From assembly GCA_000174895.1 (NCBI GenBank), contig ACOK01000118.1:25215-89214 (forward strand): 64,000 nt of DNA. The letters are read 5' to 3'. Of this stretch, positions 26,164 through 36,084 are shown in pieces (position 1 is the stretch's first letter; each line of letters opens with the position of its first letter). Made by a program: the position numbers and the translations under genes. The notes beneath the pieces are model-generated. The model saw only the letters and a list, made by a program, of their open reading frames with translations, did not search any database and had not been told where the DNA came from. The DNA comes from Ruminococcus flavefaciens FD-1. GTDB lineage: Bacteria > Bacillota > Clostridia > Oscillospirales > Ruminococcaceae.

Positions 26164-28347
26164 TCAAGTATTGTATACAAATTGAGTACCTGTATTATTA
26201 TCATTATGATTATAGTAATACCACGTATTATATGTATTTGTTGTTTTGGATATTTTATAATATGTTGAATAACAATTATTATCTCCAAATGTTCCATTGC
26301 ATATTACAGATTCAATGGTAGCATCACACCCCGCGACCGCCGGCCCATCAACTGAAGCGCTTCCCATTTTTCCTGTCCAAATACTACAATTGGAATAATG
26401 ATTTGGATTTTGACAAGTTCCATTACCATTTCTTAGGTAAAAATGGAACTGAAATTGACTATTATTTCTAAGCGTTGCTAATGCAATAATTCGTTCAGCA
26501 TTTTCGTTAAATAAATCACTATTCACATAACTGCTTAATGATGTTGTATCATAAATTGTTAGCTTTTCAACAGTAAAATCCATCGCTTGAGCATCTTTTT
26601 TCATCTGCTCAGTAATAAAATCAATTAATGAACAATTATGACTTGATGCGTAATTCGCCCAATGTTCTGTTGCATATTTCAATGCGCCAAATGTAGTGAT
26701 ATCAGTAAACTCATATGATGAATCTATTTGGCTTAATCCTATTTCTCCTGGGTATAATTCACTGTATGCACTTCTGTTTTTACAATAAATTTGCAATGCA
26801 TAAGCATAACAATTCATTCTATTTTGAAAGTTATATATGCTTCCAGGATTATTTACTATGTTGTTATACTTCAAAGGGGCATATTCCAATGTATAATACT
26901 GATTATTAACTGAGAAGGTAACAGTGAATATCGGCTGATTACTTGATGCATTTTCAGAATAGGCTGTTGCTGTTGCGGAGCCACTATTGCTGTCTAAACA
27001 AAGTGTAAAGCCATTATTGGCAAGTCCAACAGTTGAATTAGTATTTTTATAATTCAGACAAGCCTGTGTTAACACGGTCAGATTTACTTCATTCCATCCG
27101 GTAGTTACTACTGAAGGGGCAGCTATTCCAGCTTGTGCTGATGCATTATTTACTATGGTATAATTAGAATTAATAGGCATCGTATTATTCCAGTTTGGTG
27201 TTGATAGAGTTACGTTATTGGAATATGCTTTTATTGTGGGTTGTGGATTATTAAATGTACTTAAGGAAGTTACATAATAATAAAATGTCGAATCTACTAT
27301 TCTAACGTATGGACCATAAAAAGAAAAATCTTCGAGAAACGATCCTATAGTATGATAACTATTATTAGCTTCATTTCCTACTTTTATGTAATTATTATTA
27401 TAGACGGATGAAGGCGAAGCCTGGCTATTGTAAACTGTTGAAAATGGTCTGTCGTATGAATACTCCGAGCCTAAAGATAATGGCATAACAGGGCTGCTCA
27501 TGCGATTAACTGTTTCTGCCGGATAGAGAGTAACTTCATATCCTTCTTCAGATTCAGTAAGATCATATTCTACCTGCATGACATTGACGTTTTCAGATGA
27601 ATCGCTGATCGTAAACGGGGATAGTATGAGCACTGCTTCATTATCTTTGATAAGCTGCAATCTGTTGTCTTCAGTTTTCTTAATAATTGCGTCTTCAACC
27701 GAAATAGAATATGTGATCGTTTCCGGTAAAGATTCTAACTTATTGATGATTATCGACTCGCTGACAGAAGCGTTATGCACAGCTATATCAAGATCAATAT
27801 CTTCAACGATCGAATGATAGGTCGCCATTGATGCTGACTTCTTTAAAGCCGCTTTCATTCCTTCGGCTATTGCTGAATTATCAATTGTAGTATAAACCTC
27901 ATTATTGATATCGGCATATACTCCCTCAGAAAACGTTTCTTCTTCAGGTCTATCAGGCATCTTAATGTCTGTTATTGACGTTGACAGACTAAATGTGTCA
28001 TAATTCATTATAACAGGATTTTTTATATTCTTACCAAGCGAATATTCCTTTGGAATATAAATATTGAAAGAGTTATCTTTGTTTCTGTAATAATCATCGC
28101 TGTCCTCAATTAATGTATTGTCAATTTCTTTCCACTCATCATTATTAAGATAGTGAATTGGCGCAGTATTTGAATAAGCGGTGTATGTTCCGTTATCGTT
28201 ATCAAATACTTTAGTACACTCTGATCTTTTAGATATATCCTCGAACGCTTCTTTCGCTGATGCATTAGCATTGTGTGGATAAGTACCTATAGTTCCGCAT
28301 AAGGTCAATGAAATTACTGTTATCATTGAAGTTATTCTTTTTCGCAT
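26164..28347 (-). CDS. Secreted DNRLRE-type protein with C-terminal papain-like domain
   Basis: A 727-residue protein with a signal peptide ([20 protein letters not shown]), start at 28347 behind GGAGGG. Residues about 30-300 resemble the N-terminal part of Rhs/WapA-type surface proteins. Residues 310-480 are DNRLRE-like (jelly-roll repeats rich in Asn/Ser). The C-terminal 230 residues carry [13 protein letters not shown] and, later, [13 protein letters not shown], a Cys and His pair with the look of a papain-like/NlpC-type cysteine hydrolase. A copy of its last 50 codons survives at 6813-6964. It may be a peptidase or a toxin; no immunity gene is obvious beside it. Confidence 0.8.
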
Positions 28348-28480
28348 AATAGCCCTCCAATCAAAATTGTTTTTCTATACATCATTATTTAAAATCCACA
28401 TTAGTATCACCTCTGACTATGAATTGAACGCTCTTGGCGTTTTATGAGTATGAATTATCGGTTCTTTATATTAAGCATAC

Positions 28481-28858
28481 TTACTTTAATTCCAAACGTA
28501 CTTTTTCTGCAGCACACGCAATGACCTCTGTCATATATGGCTTTCCATCCAAATAAGACAAGCACTTGTAAAAAGGCTCTGGATCATTTTCAAATGCAAT
28601 ATCAATGACCTTACGTATATTTCTCTCAATACTATGTATGCTGCAACCATGATTTTCAGCCATTATCGGAAAAAGCTTTTTAGAGATCGGATACAGCAGT
28701 TCTGGCGTTAATGCACACATATATATTGCATCAATAAAAAAAGCATAACCTTTATAATGTGATTGAATATTTAGGTAAGCGGCAAATTCTAAAGAAAGTT
28801 GTTTTGCACGTCTTTTCTTCTCTTCATTATTCATCATAATGTTCTCATCCGTAAACAT
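28481..28858 (-). CDS. Stand-alone Spo0A C-terminal-domain protein
   Basis: A 125-residue protein matching only the DNA-binding output domain of Spo0A (YKGYAFFIDAIYMCALTPEL, then HSIERNIRKVIDIAFEN). The phosphorylated receiver domain is absent, so it cannot be controlled by the phosphorelay directly. It may bind Spo0A-type sites constitutively or act as a modulator. It is transcribed towards the papain-like gene. The ribosome site is weak. The 28859-29260 stretch upstream shows no gene. Confidence 0.85.
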   Translation of the reverse strand: MFTDENIMMNNEEKKRRAKQLSLEFAAYLNIQSHYKGYAFFIDAIYMCALTPELLYPISKKLFPIMAENHGCSIHSIERNIRKVIDIAFENDPEPFYKCLSYLDGKPYMTEVIACAAEKVRLELK

Positions 28859-29260
28859 ATCATATTCAAGATAATCCTTATCCTATAGAATAATAGTGAT
28901 TTAGCAGTTATTGTACCGAATTTTTAGCATAATATGTCAGCACAGCCGTAGCATCTCTTGCATCTATGATAACTTAATTATAAAGGTTCCCCGACGGAAT
29001 TGCAAGTGTTTTGACAAATCCTGTCATAAATTGGTTCAGGATGTCATAACAACATTTTTCCGTTGCGGAGATAACAGAATTATAGATGACAATGTTAATC
29101 ATAAACATCGTAATTTGACATAAATTGAACATTTTGCTGAATTATATTACAATGAATATTCTTCTAAGCAAGCAATCTTCAGTTGAACGAATATAAGCTT
29201 TTGCACTTGTACAACCTACTCCATTATTCTTTTACAAGTATCCGGAGTATGGAGAATATG
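28859..29260. other. Intergenic stretch, nothing recognised
   Basis: About 400 bp of AT-rich DNA between the Spo0A-C gene and the LRR-dockerin gene. It contains a repeated TGTCATAA motif (CTGTCATAAATTGG and GATGTCATAACAAC) but no RNA gene, promoter or terminator I can defend. Confidence 0.4.
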
Positions 29261-30598
29261 TCAATCGAGTTTAAGCAGCTTCTTCTGAATTGCCAGGGCA
29301 TCGGCATTTGTAACACCATCGCCATCCATATCAGCATTTTTGCTGCCTTGATCAGTCAGCTTGTACTTTGATGGATTTGCGATAGACTGCATGATAAGTA
29401 CAGCATCAGACATATTTACAGTTCCATCAATATTAACATCACCGTAGATTATCTCATCATCAATAAATACATATTTAACTTTGTGACTATCAAGATAGCT
29501 ACTCCATTTTTCTGTTTTTCTGCAATGAAGGGTGATATCGTTTGCTGCCATAAGCTCAATTTCTTTTGCATTAGGCTGGATATCAGCGTTATATATATAT
29601 ATATCTTTCAATTTCGGACAAGTAGCATAGTCTATGTTATTATTGATTTCATCGATACTTCCATATGGAGAAATTGTGAGTTTGATTACCTCAAGTGAAT
29701 CCATATCTTTTACACTCACTTTTTGTGCATTACTGATATTAAGTTCAGTTATAGACGGACATTTGCTTATTGTAGCATGAGAATAAAAACCTTTGCCATT
29801 ATCCCCTGATGTCGGAAGAATCAAAGAATCAAGCTGTGCGCAGTTGGTTACAGTAAGCAAGAGATCATTTGAACGATCAGGAAGAACAACATTTTTAAGC
29901 TTTGGACAGTTATTGATATTGAAAGAGCTTGTAAGAATATAGTTATTAGGAATTATAAGTGTTTCAAGATTGGGGCAGTTTTCAAACTTGAATGCTCCGA
30001 TGTATTTAAGCTCAGAACTGCGTGCAAGTTCTATGCTTTTAAGAGCGGTACAACCATATAAAGCCTCTCCTGTAAGAGTAAGAGGGATTGGTTTTGAAAA
30101 GCCCGTGAGAGTAGTACAATTTTTGAAAGCGTAACTTCCTATTGTAGTCAATGAATCAGGAATATTAATCATAGTCAGACCCGCAGAGTTTTCAAAAGCA
30201 TTTTCTGCTATTCCCACAGTGCCTTCAGGAATAGTGTATTCGCCCTTCAATCCTCTTGGAAATGCCAAAAGGCGGCTTCCGCCTTCATCAAAAAGAACCC
30301 CATCAATACTTTTGATATCAGAGCTGTTTTCATCGGTGCTTATTGATTTAAGGTTAGGACAATCCGAAAAGATTCCATTTTCAACTATTACATTTTTTCC
30401 ATCAACTGACGCAGGGATAGTAACCGAAGTAGCAGTTTTATCCCTTACGCCTGTAAGCATAAGTACAGAATCGCTCACAGCAGTGTATTCCAAACCGTTA
30501 TCGACAATTATAGTTTCTGCTTCAGCTGCTGCGGATATCAGTGTAACGCTGCCTAAAGTCATTGCCACAGATATGATACATGATAAAGCTTTTTTCAT
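29261..30598 (-). CDS. Secreted BspA-like LRR protein with dockerin (shorter, third member)
   Basis: About 445 residues; start at 30598, 8 bases behind GGAG. Signal peptide (KKALSCIISVAMTLGSVTLI), then LRR_5 repeats straight away from about residue 35 (for example TIPEGTVGIAENAFENSAGL, SLTTIGSYAFKNC), and a C-terminal dockerin whose second half is nearly identical to those of the two larger paralogues (DMDGDGVTNADALAIQKKLL). It lacks their 270-residue N-terminal domain. The common dockerin implies the three proteins bind the same cohesin type. Confidence 0.92.
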   Translation of the reverse strand: MKKALSCIISVAMTLGSVTLISAAAEAETIIVDNGLEYTAVSDSVLMLTGVRDKTATSVTIPASVDGKNVIVENGIFSDCPNLKSISTDENSSDIKSIDGVLFDEGGSRLLAFPRGLKGEYTIPEGTVGIAENAFENSAGLTMINIPDSLTTIGSYAFKNCTTLTGFSKPIPLTLTGEALYGCTALKSIELARSSELKYIGAFKFENCPNLETLIIPNNYILTSSFNINNCPKLKNVVLPDRSNDLLLTVTNCAQLDSLILPTSGDNGKGFYSHATISKCPSITELNISNAQKVSVKDMDSLEVIKLTISPYGSIDEINNNIDYATCPKLKDIYIYNADIQPNAKEIELMAANDITLHCRKTEKWSSYLDSHKVKYVFIDDEIIYGDVNIDGTVNMSDAVLIMQSIANPSKYKLTDQGSKNADMDGDGVTNADALAIQKKLLKLD

Positions 30599-30665
30599 AT
30601 TTTTCACTCCTTTTTTAAATATGACAATAAGACCATTTAAGAATGGCCTTTTGTCAAATATATAT

Positions 30666-31463
30666 TTAATTGCTGTGTGTAGTTATGTATTGAGAAATTG
30701 CATAAGCATCAGACATATCAACTACGCCGTTTTGGTTAAAATCAGCAGCTAATCTGAATGCAAAAAAATCACAAGCTGCTTCCGTAGCTGTCCTGTTTGG
30801 ATCAGGTTCTGCAAGTTCAAGGCAATATTTCTGAATACATGTTACATCATCTTCAGTTATCTCACCATCACGATTTGCATCACCTAAAGCGTAAACGCAT
30901 TTGATCAACTGATCACCTTTGTTTGTGTAAACGAATGACGAAGGATAATTTGAATACATACTTGTCATACAGTGAATATCATACTCGCTGTTAATTACAC
31001 TTTTATTCTGTATACCATCAAGGAAATAGCTGTACATAGGTGCTGGCAGCGAGGGACTGCCTGTTCTTGCAAAGCTTGGTGTAAGCTGAGTACAATTCGG
31101 AAGGTATGTATTAGAAGTAAAGGATGTGAGAGTAAGATACGAAGAATACTCAGGACTGATTATTATCTTGCTGTAGTCAGTAGGATTATTAGAAAGAACA
31201 TTTGTGTTTATATACATATATACGCTAAAACTTGAGGAAAGAGAGATTCCTGCAGGTACAAAAACGCCGTAATAATGGTTCGTTGGCGCTACGCTGTACT
31301 GATCGTAATAATCATAGGCTGTGTAGTAGAATGTTGAGGTATCCATATTAGCTGTGATTTCATTAACCAGATTAATAGCTTCCGGACTGATAGCTTCATT
31401 ACTCTGGTCAGCTGCATTAGCTACAACTCCCAAAGAGGCACCAGCTATCATAGTCAATGACAT
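30666..31463 (-). CDS. Small secreted dockerin protein; start codon uncertain
   Basis: About 265 residues from the first ATG: a truncated-looking signal sequence (MSLTMIAGASLGVVANA), a beta-rich domain of about 150 residues without a known match, and a C-terminal dockerin (DANRDGEITEDDV and DFNQNGVVDMSDA). The ATG at 31463 gives a signal peptide without a positive n-region; the in-frame codons upstream (ELFIKKGIASI) supply exactly that, behind AAAGGAATG, but contain no ATG, GTG or TTG. A rare start codon or a small mutation is likely. It lies just downstream of the agr operon on the same strand. Confidence 0.82.
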   Translation of the reverse strand: MSLTMIAGASLGVVANAADQSNEAISPEAINLVNEITANMDTSTFYYTAYDYYDQYSVAPTNHYYGVFVPAGISLSSSFSVYMYINTNVLSNNPTDYSKIIISPEYSSYLTLTSFTSNTYLPNCTQLTPSFARTGSPSLPAPMYSYFLDGIQNKSVINSEYDIHCMTSMYSNYPSSFVYTNKGDQLIKCVYALGDANRDGEITEDDVTCIQKYCLELAEPDPNRTATEAACDFFAFRLAADFNQNGVVDMSDAYAISQYITTHSN

Positions 31464-31567
31464 AATTGAAGCAATTCCTTTTTTTATAAATAATTCATTC
31501 CTTTCGAGTAAAGGCTGATTCTATAATATCTACGCCTTTAGATAATCCATTGATCTTTTGTCGTATC

Positions 31568-31619
31568 AATAACAGGAAAGCAAAGAATTAGCCGGCATTA
31601 TTCTTGCTTTGCTGTTATT
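31568..31619 (-). terminator. Terminator of the agr operon
   Basis: Imperfect long stem: AATAACAG, AAGCAA and GAAT pair with their complements around a GCCGGC-containing loop, 40 bases after the agrD stop. Confidence 0.6.
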
Positions 31620-31660
31620 AATATTGATGATGCATACGTATGATACGATCATCTTAGCAA

Positions 31661-31810
31661 TTACTTGCCATTTTTCTGCTTTGCAATAAGCTTTACTGCT
31701 CTGGGTTCTTTAGGCTGATATGTGCCAAAACCTGAAGCTGTTCCGCTTGCCTTAACAGCAGAAATACGACCAAGCTTTTCTAAAGCCTTAGCTATTTTAT
31801 TAGTTTTCAT
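31661..31810 (-). CDS. agrD: AgrD-like cyclic lactone autoinducer precursor lacking cysteine
   Basis: A 49-residue peptide whose ATG at 31810 overlaps the end of agrB by 11 bases. The layout is that of AgrD: an amphipathic N-terminal helix (TNKIAKALEKLGRIS), a short core (KASGTASGFGTY) and the C-terminal recognition part (QPKEPRAVK) processed by AgrB. There is no Cys anywhere, so the usual thiolactone cannot form. Ser26 is at the Cys position relative to QPKEP, which points to a lactone, as known for the Staphylococcus intermedius group. The exact mature peptide is inferred. Confidence 0.88.
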   Translation of the reverse strand: MKTNKIAKALEKLGRISAVKASGTASGFGTYQPKEPRAVKLIAKQKNGK

Positions 31811-32384
31811 TCAGTTTCTCCTCCTTCCTTTGCTTATTTTCGCCCACTATCATGAGAACAGTTATTATTAAAGCTGTAAACACAATTGATTGGCAAATTT
31901 TTATAAAACTAAAATACGTAATTATCGCCGTAATGCTCCAAATAATTGACAATATCACGCTGATATTACGGTATTTAATTTTCATTTCTTTACTTATAAT
32001 CTTATTTTTATTTTCAACAGGTGATAAATGATATGCAGTTACTATAAACATAATAAGAGATGGAATTACGATCGATAGGTTAAGCGCTATTTCAGATAAT
32101 CCGACCATTATTAAACATAATGTAATAAATACAAGTTTACATTTCAAAAATGTGTCTGCATGATATCCACCGGTATATAATCTTGTTGATACAAACATTA
32201 CGAAAAATGAAGTCATATATATAAACTCATTAAAAAGTATGCTTGTTATCAATACGATCATAAAATCGATCAGACTGGAAAGTATCATTTCATATCCATA
32301 TATATAAACGTCAATTTCTTCTTTATTTATTACATTGCTAAATAATAAAAAATTGACTATTCGTTTACTTATTCGATGAATCAT
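31800..32384 (-). CDS. agrB: AgrB-type accessory gene regulator protease
   Basis: A 194-residue integral membrane cysteine protease that cleaves and cyclises AgrD. Catalytic His and Cys are seen in RLYTGGYHADTFLKCKLVF, the family signature, at about residues 67-85. Five or six hydrophobic segments span the protein. It is transcribed after the kinase gene and overlaps agrD. Confidence 0.95.
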   Translation of the reverse strand: MIHRISKRIVNFLLFSNVINKEEIDVYIYGYEMILSSLIDFMIVLITSILFNEFIYMTSFFVMFVSTRLYTGGYHADTFLKCKLVFITLCLIMVGLSEIALNLSIVIPSLIMFIVTAYHLSPVENKNKIISKEMKIKYRNISVILSIIWSITAIITYFSFIKICQSIVFTALIITVLMIVGENKQRKEEKLNEN

Positions 32385-32443
32385 TTTTCGATCACCTACT
32401 CTCTAAGTAAATAATAGCCAATTTTATATTTAAATTCAATAGT

Positions 32444-32478
32444 TTTTCCTAATTTGCAGTTTATTTTCCTAATTTGCA
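32444..32478. repeat. Two 15-bp direct repeats between agrC and agrB
   Basis: TTTTCCTAATTTGCA occurs at 32444-32458 and 32464-32478, 20 bp apart, spanning the agrC stop. The spacing of two helical turns is what LytTR regulators favour, but the sequence is not a known AgrA box. Confidence 0.6.
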
Positions 32479-33798
32479 ATTTTCAACATTTTTAGTTACT
32501 TTTAACGGCAACCATACATCCGCGATGAAGAAATTATTGTTTTCATAAAATTCAAGCATACCTTCATATTTTTTTACAGTATCGGATACAGATTTAATTC
32601 CGATACCATGTGTTTTATTATCTTGTCTCGTCGTCATTAATTCCGGATTGTTTTCAAGTACGGATTCTGATATAGCATTTTTAATTATTATGTTAACATA
32701 TCCTTTCCTGGGCATAATTTCGATTTGAATTTCCTTTTGTTCTTCTTTATTACTTGCTTCTATGGCATTATCAAGAAGATTGCTTAGAAGCGCACACATA
32801 TCAGTATCTTCCAAATAAGTATCGAATTTATTTATATGAACTATGGTGTTTATTTCATCTTTTTTACATTGAATCAACTTCATATTTATTACAGTATCTA
32901 CAATCTGATTTCCTGTTTTAATAATTCGAGTTCCAAAATCAAGCTTGTTTTCTATTATATCATCGATATATTTCTGAGCCTTTGTCATATCATTTTCTGA
33001 TATAAACGCTGACAAGCATTGAAGATGATTTTTCATATCATGACGGATCTTTCTCATTTCATTAAATTGTTTTTCAAATTCCTTGAACTGAGAATAGTAA
33101 TGCTTATTCTGTACAGTATCAAGCAATAATTTTTCTTTTTCTCTGTTTTTATCGCTGATTTTTTTCATAAGAATGTAAACCAGAACATTTATAAAAATCA
33201 ATCCAAGTCCTATAAGGGTAGATACAGGCGAATCAGTAGGTACTCCCGCATTGATATCAACCCGGAATATTCCAAGAGCTATCATTAATGTCGTCGCAAA
33301 TATAACAGAAATAATAATCGTTTCAGCAAGATCAAAAGAAAAGTTCTTTTTACCTTTTATTAACAAAGCCATTCTTGTTACCTCGAATAGAATAACCTTA
33401 GCAATAAATAAAACAAATAATCGAATGAATCCTCGCATCTCTATCAGTTGTTCTATTGTATTGGATGTTATAAATCCAATAAAATTCAGTGAAACATAAC
33501 TCGCTATAAGTGCTGATATATCGAGAATAATAGCAGATAATAGCTTTTCAAATATTGAACCGTTTAAGATTAATACAGAAATGCTAAAATTCATTATAAT
33601 GCGAATAACACATAATGCCCCTTCATAATTCATATAATGATTAAATGTCAATGTTAGAATAGTATTTAATAAAAAAAGGATCGTAAAACAGAATACTTTA
33701 TTTCTACCTTTTTTCACATTCAAAAAACGTATCAAAAAATCAGAGTAAATAATATATTCAATCATAGTTGCTGTATATTCAAATAGCTGCCATACCAT
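32461..33798 (-). CDS. agrC: AgrC-type sensor histidine kinase (GHKL)
   Basis: A 445-residue membrane kinase: six or seven hydrophobic segments in the first 210 residues, a coiled linker, a dimerisation helix with the phospho-acceptor His (KIRHDMKNHLQCL), and a GHKL ATPase domain with the N box (LLSNLLDNAIEAS) and G box (THGIGIKSV). It would sense the cyclic peptide and phosphorylate the regulator encoded just upstream. The stop of agrA and this start are separated by 2 bases. Confidence 0.94.
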   Translation of the reverse strand: MVWQLFEYTATMIEYIIYSDFLIRFLNVKKGRNKVFCFTILFLLNTILTLTFNHYMNYEGALCVIRIIMNFSISVLILNGSIFEKLLSAIILDISALIASYVSLNFIGFITSNTIEQLIEMRGFIRLFVLFIAKVILFEVTRMALLIKGKKNFSFDLAETIIISVIFATTLMIALGIFRVDINAGVPTDSPVSTLIGLGLIFINVLVYILMKKISDKNREKEKLLLDTVQNKHYYSQFKEFEKQFNEMRKIRHDMKNHLQCLSAFISENDMTKAQKYIDDIIENKLDFGTRIIKTGNQIVDTVINMKLIQCKKDEINTIVHINKFDTYLEDTDMCALLSNLLDNAIEASNKEEQKEIQIEIMPRKGYVNIIIKNAISESVLENNPELMTTRQDNKTHGIGIKSVSDTVKKYEGMLEFYENNNFFIADVWLPLKVTKNVENCKLGK

Positions 33799-33800
33799 AA

Positions 33801-34520
33801 CTACTTCTCCCTCGTATGTCTCATGTATTCTTTTTTGACTTTTTCATATCTTCCTCTTGATAACGGAATTGAAACGTCATCATCAAGTATAACTTCGTTA
33901 TGTTTAATAAAATTTATGTACCTGAAATTCACAAGAAAACTTTGATGAGTCTTGATAAATCCTTGTAAGAATAATTCCTCTTCAATATCTTTTAAATTTC
34001 CATTTGCAATTGTCAGTTGATTTTTTTCATGTATATTAAGCTTATGACTTTTAACTTCCACATACATAATATCATTTATAAGTACATTCTTTTTTCCAAA
34101 AGGAGTTGAAAACAATATCTGATAGTTATCTCGTTTAGATTGATTGAAAAAAGCTTGTATAGCTTCTGCCAATTCGCTATCCAACTTGTTTTTCCTTATA
34201 AATCTTAACGGAGAATACTTGAAAGACTCGAAGACAAAATCATCATAACTGGATATATAAATGATAGTAAATCTTTCATTCTTCAGCTGTTTCTTATTGT
34301 ACTTTTCAACAAGTTCAAATCCGCTTATAGTTGGCATATCAATATCAAGCAGCAGAAGATCGAATGTATCTCTGCTATTCAAAAGATCATTACCATCCGT
34401 AAATGTAATGATAGAATACTCTATGTCATAGGTAGCCAGTATTGTTTGAAGCAAATCTTTGATACGTACAATAGAAGCATCTTCATCATCAACTAAAGCT
34501 ATCTTTAACATTACCATCAC
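33801..34520 (-). CDS. agrA: AgrA-type response regulator (receiver plus LytTR)
   Basis: A 239-residue regulator. The receiver (residues 1-125) has the acidic pocket (LVDDEDAS), phospho-Asp (LLLLDIDMP) and Lys (RKNKL). The LytTR DNA-binding domain (about 135-235) carries VEVKSHKLNIHEKN and FIKTHQSFLVNFRYIN. First gene of the agr operon. No convincing direct-repeat AgrA site is visible in the AT-rich upstream region. Confidence 0.95.
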   Translation of the reverse strand: MMVMLKIALVDDEDASIVRIKDLLQTILATYDIEYSIITFTDGNDLLNSRDTFDLLLLDIDMPTISGFELVEKYNKKQLKNERFTIIYISSYDDFVFESFKYSPLRFIRKNKLDSELAEAIQAFFNQSKRDNYQILFSTPFGKKNVLINDIMYVEVKSHKLNIHEKNQLTIANGNLKDIEEELFLQGFIKTHQSFLVNFRYINFIKHNEVILDDDVSIPLSRGRYEKVKKEYMRHTREK

Positions 34521-34642
34521 CCTTTATGTTCTTTTTTCAATATTTTATCATAGGACGATTGAAAAAGCAATATTTAAGTACAATATTATTAATATTCAAC
34601 TATTAATGTGATAAAATAATAATACGAAAGTAAAAACTTTTC

Positions 34643-34662
34643 TTTCGTCAATTCTGCCCATT
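34643..34662. repeat. 20-bp inverted repeat, left copy, flanking the integrase gene
   Basis: TTTCGTCAATTCTGCCCATT, the exact reverse complement of 36028-36047. It lies just past the 3' end of the integrase gene. Confidence 0.9.
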
Positions 34663-34738
34663 TGTCATAAAGTGTCGTTAATCATCGGAATACAGGTGAA
34701 ATTGTAGTTTTTTATACGTAGAACTGACGGCTGAAAAG

Positions 34739-35839
34739 TTATATTGAAAGGCAAAGGCGGCTTACATAATTCTTCTTCACATCCATAGAAGAATGAACAT
34801 AGCGGTTGAGAGTTATAGAAGCATCCGCATGACCGAGAAGCTCGCTGAGCGCTTTCGGGTCAAATCCTTTTTCAATGCAGACAGTTGCATATGTGTGCCG
34901 CAGCGAATGAAAATTCACATTGCGAATCCCGCATAACTTCAGTATCGCCTTGAATCTGTTCTGCATCGTCCGTGGTTCTGTCGGTTTCGATAAATTTGTA
35001 ATAACGAATAAGCTGTCGATACTTCTGAATTTTCTGAGAAGTGCCATCATAAATATCGGTATGGGTACTGTCCTTATCGAAGTTCTGCTTTTCGGCGAAC
35101 CGATTATCACCTGTGATTTACCGTTTCTGCTGACACGCTGAACGGTTCTTTTTACAGAAAGAGTATTCTTCTCAAAATCAATATCCTCCCATTTCAGACC
35201 GCAGAGCTCACCTATACGCAGTCCGGTAAATAGGCATAATAATACCGCAAGGTTTGTGCGGTCCATGTTTTTTATCAGATATGATTCAAGTTTTTTCCGC
35301 TCTTCGCAGTTCAGAACATCTGCGTTTCCGGATTCTGTTTTCGGCATGGTGAAATTGGTTTCACGGATACCGTATTCACGATAAACATAACGTTCAACAC
35401 TTCTGTAAACAGTCATGATATCACGGACAGTTTTGGCTGATAATCCACCTTGTCCTTTAAGTCTGCCGTTTGTCAGCTTATAGTGTATAAAATCATTTAT
35501 CCTTCCTGTTGTCAGTGATGATATATACTCACCGCCCAATATTGGAAGAATATGATTATTCAGTATATTTTCGTAATTCGCATAGCTCGATTCCTTTACT
35601 CGCAGACGTGCAGCACTTAACCACTGGTCCGCAGCTTCACGTACTGTAAGTCGTATTGCGGATATGTTTTTTTCAGTTCTGACTGCATAAAGATCTGCCA
35701 TTTTCTCTTTTACTTCGGCAAGTGTTTTTCCATATACAGACCTGTACTTTTTTGAGCCGTCAGCTTTGTAGCCCACATGGACTCTGCCTTCAAAACGGCC
35801 GTCTTTTCTTTTATAAATATTACTTCCTCTTTTAGCCAT
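34739..35839 (-). CDS. Tyrosine recombinase/integrase 1
   Basis: About 366 residues; start at 35839 (MAKRGSNIYKRKDG) behind AAAGGAG. It has an N-terminal AP2-like arm-binding domain, a SAM-like core-binding domain, and a C-terminal catalytic domain with the Arg (TGLRIGELCGLKWEDI), the His-x-x-Arg (HSLRHTYA), a second His (LGHADAS) and the Tyr (LNRYVH). The gene lies at the left end of the conjugative region, and exact 20-bp inverted repeats flank it, which may be its binding or recombination sites. Confidence 0.95.
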   Translation of the reverse strand: MAKRGSNIYKRKDGRFEGRVHVGYKADGSKKYRSVYGKTLAEVKEKMADLYAVRTEKNISAIRLTVREAADQWLSAARLRVKESSYANYENILNNHILPILGGEYISSLTTGRINDFIHYKLTNGRLKGQGGLSAKTVRDIMTVYRSVERYVYREYGIRETNFTMPKTESGNADVLNCEERKKLESYLIKNMDRTNLAVLLCLFTGLRIGELCGLKWEDIDFEKNTLSVKRTVQRVSRNGKSQVIIGSPKSRTSIRTVPIPIFMMALLRKFRSIDSLFVITNLSKPTEPRTMQNRFKAILKLCGIRNVNFHSLRHTYATVCIEKGFDPKALSELLGHADASITLNRYVHSSMDVKKNYVSRLCLSI

Positions 35840-36027
35840 GATTGCTCCTTTCATATGACTGAAAAAATGACGGTTGATCGCCATTCAAAACTTCGTATCA
35901 ATAATAAATCACGGTTTTATCCATAATTATTCCTACATAAATTTCAAGAAAAGTCTTTACTTTTTCAGAAAACGTGGTATAATGAAATAAAAATCACCAC
36001 CCGACAGACACTATTATTCCCTGTTTT

Positions 36028-36047
36028 AATGGGCAGAATTGACGAAA
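36028..36047. repeat. 20-bp inverted repeat, right copy
   Basis: AATGGGCAGAATTGACGAAA, partner of 34643-34662. It lies between the integrase gene and the end of the relaxase gene, and overlaps the terminator stem that follows by two bases. Confidence 0.9.
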
Positions 36048-36077
36048 CGGCAAATCAATTTTCCTTGATCTGCCGTT
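36046..36077. terminator. Terminator after the relaxase gene
   Basis: Stem AACGGCAAATCAA / TTGATCTGCCGTT (one mismatch) with ACTTTTTT on the plus side. It is located 8 bases past the stop of the long minus-strand transfer operon. Confidence 0.7.
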
Positions 36078-36084
36078 ACTTTTT

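Noticed and set aside
34521..34738. AgrA/LytTR binding sites upstream of agrA
   Set aside because: AT-rich with weak repeats only; nothing matches a known direct-repeat pattern well enough.
34643..36047. 20-bp repeats as attL/attR
   Set aside because: They are inverted, not direct, and lie on both sides of the integrase gene only.
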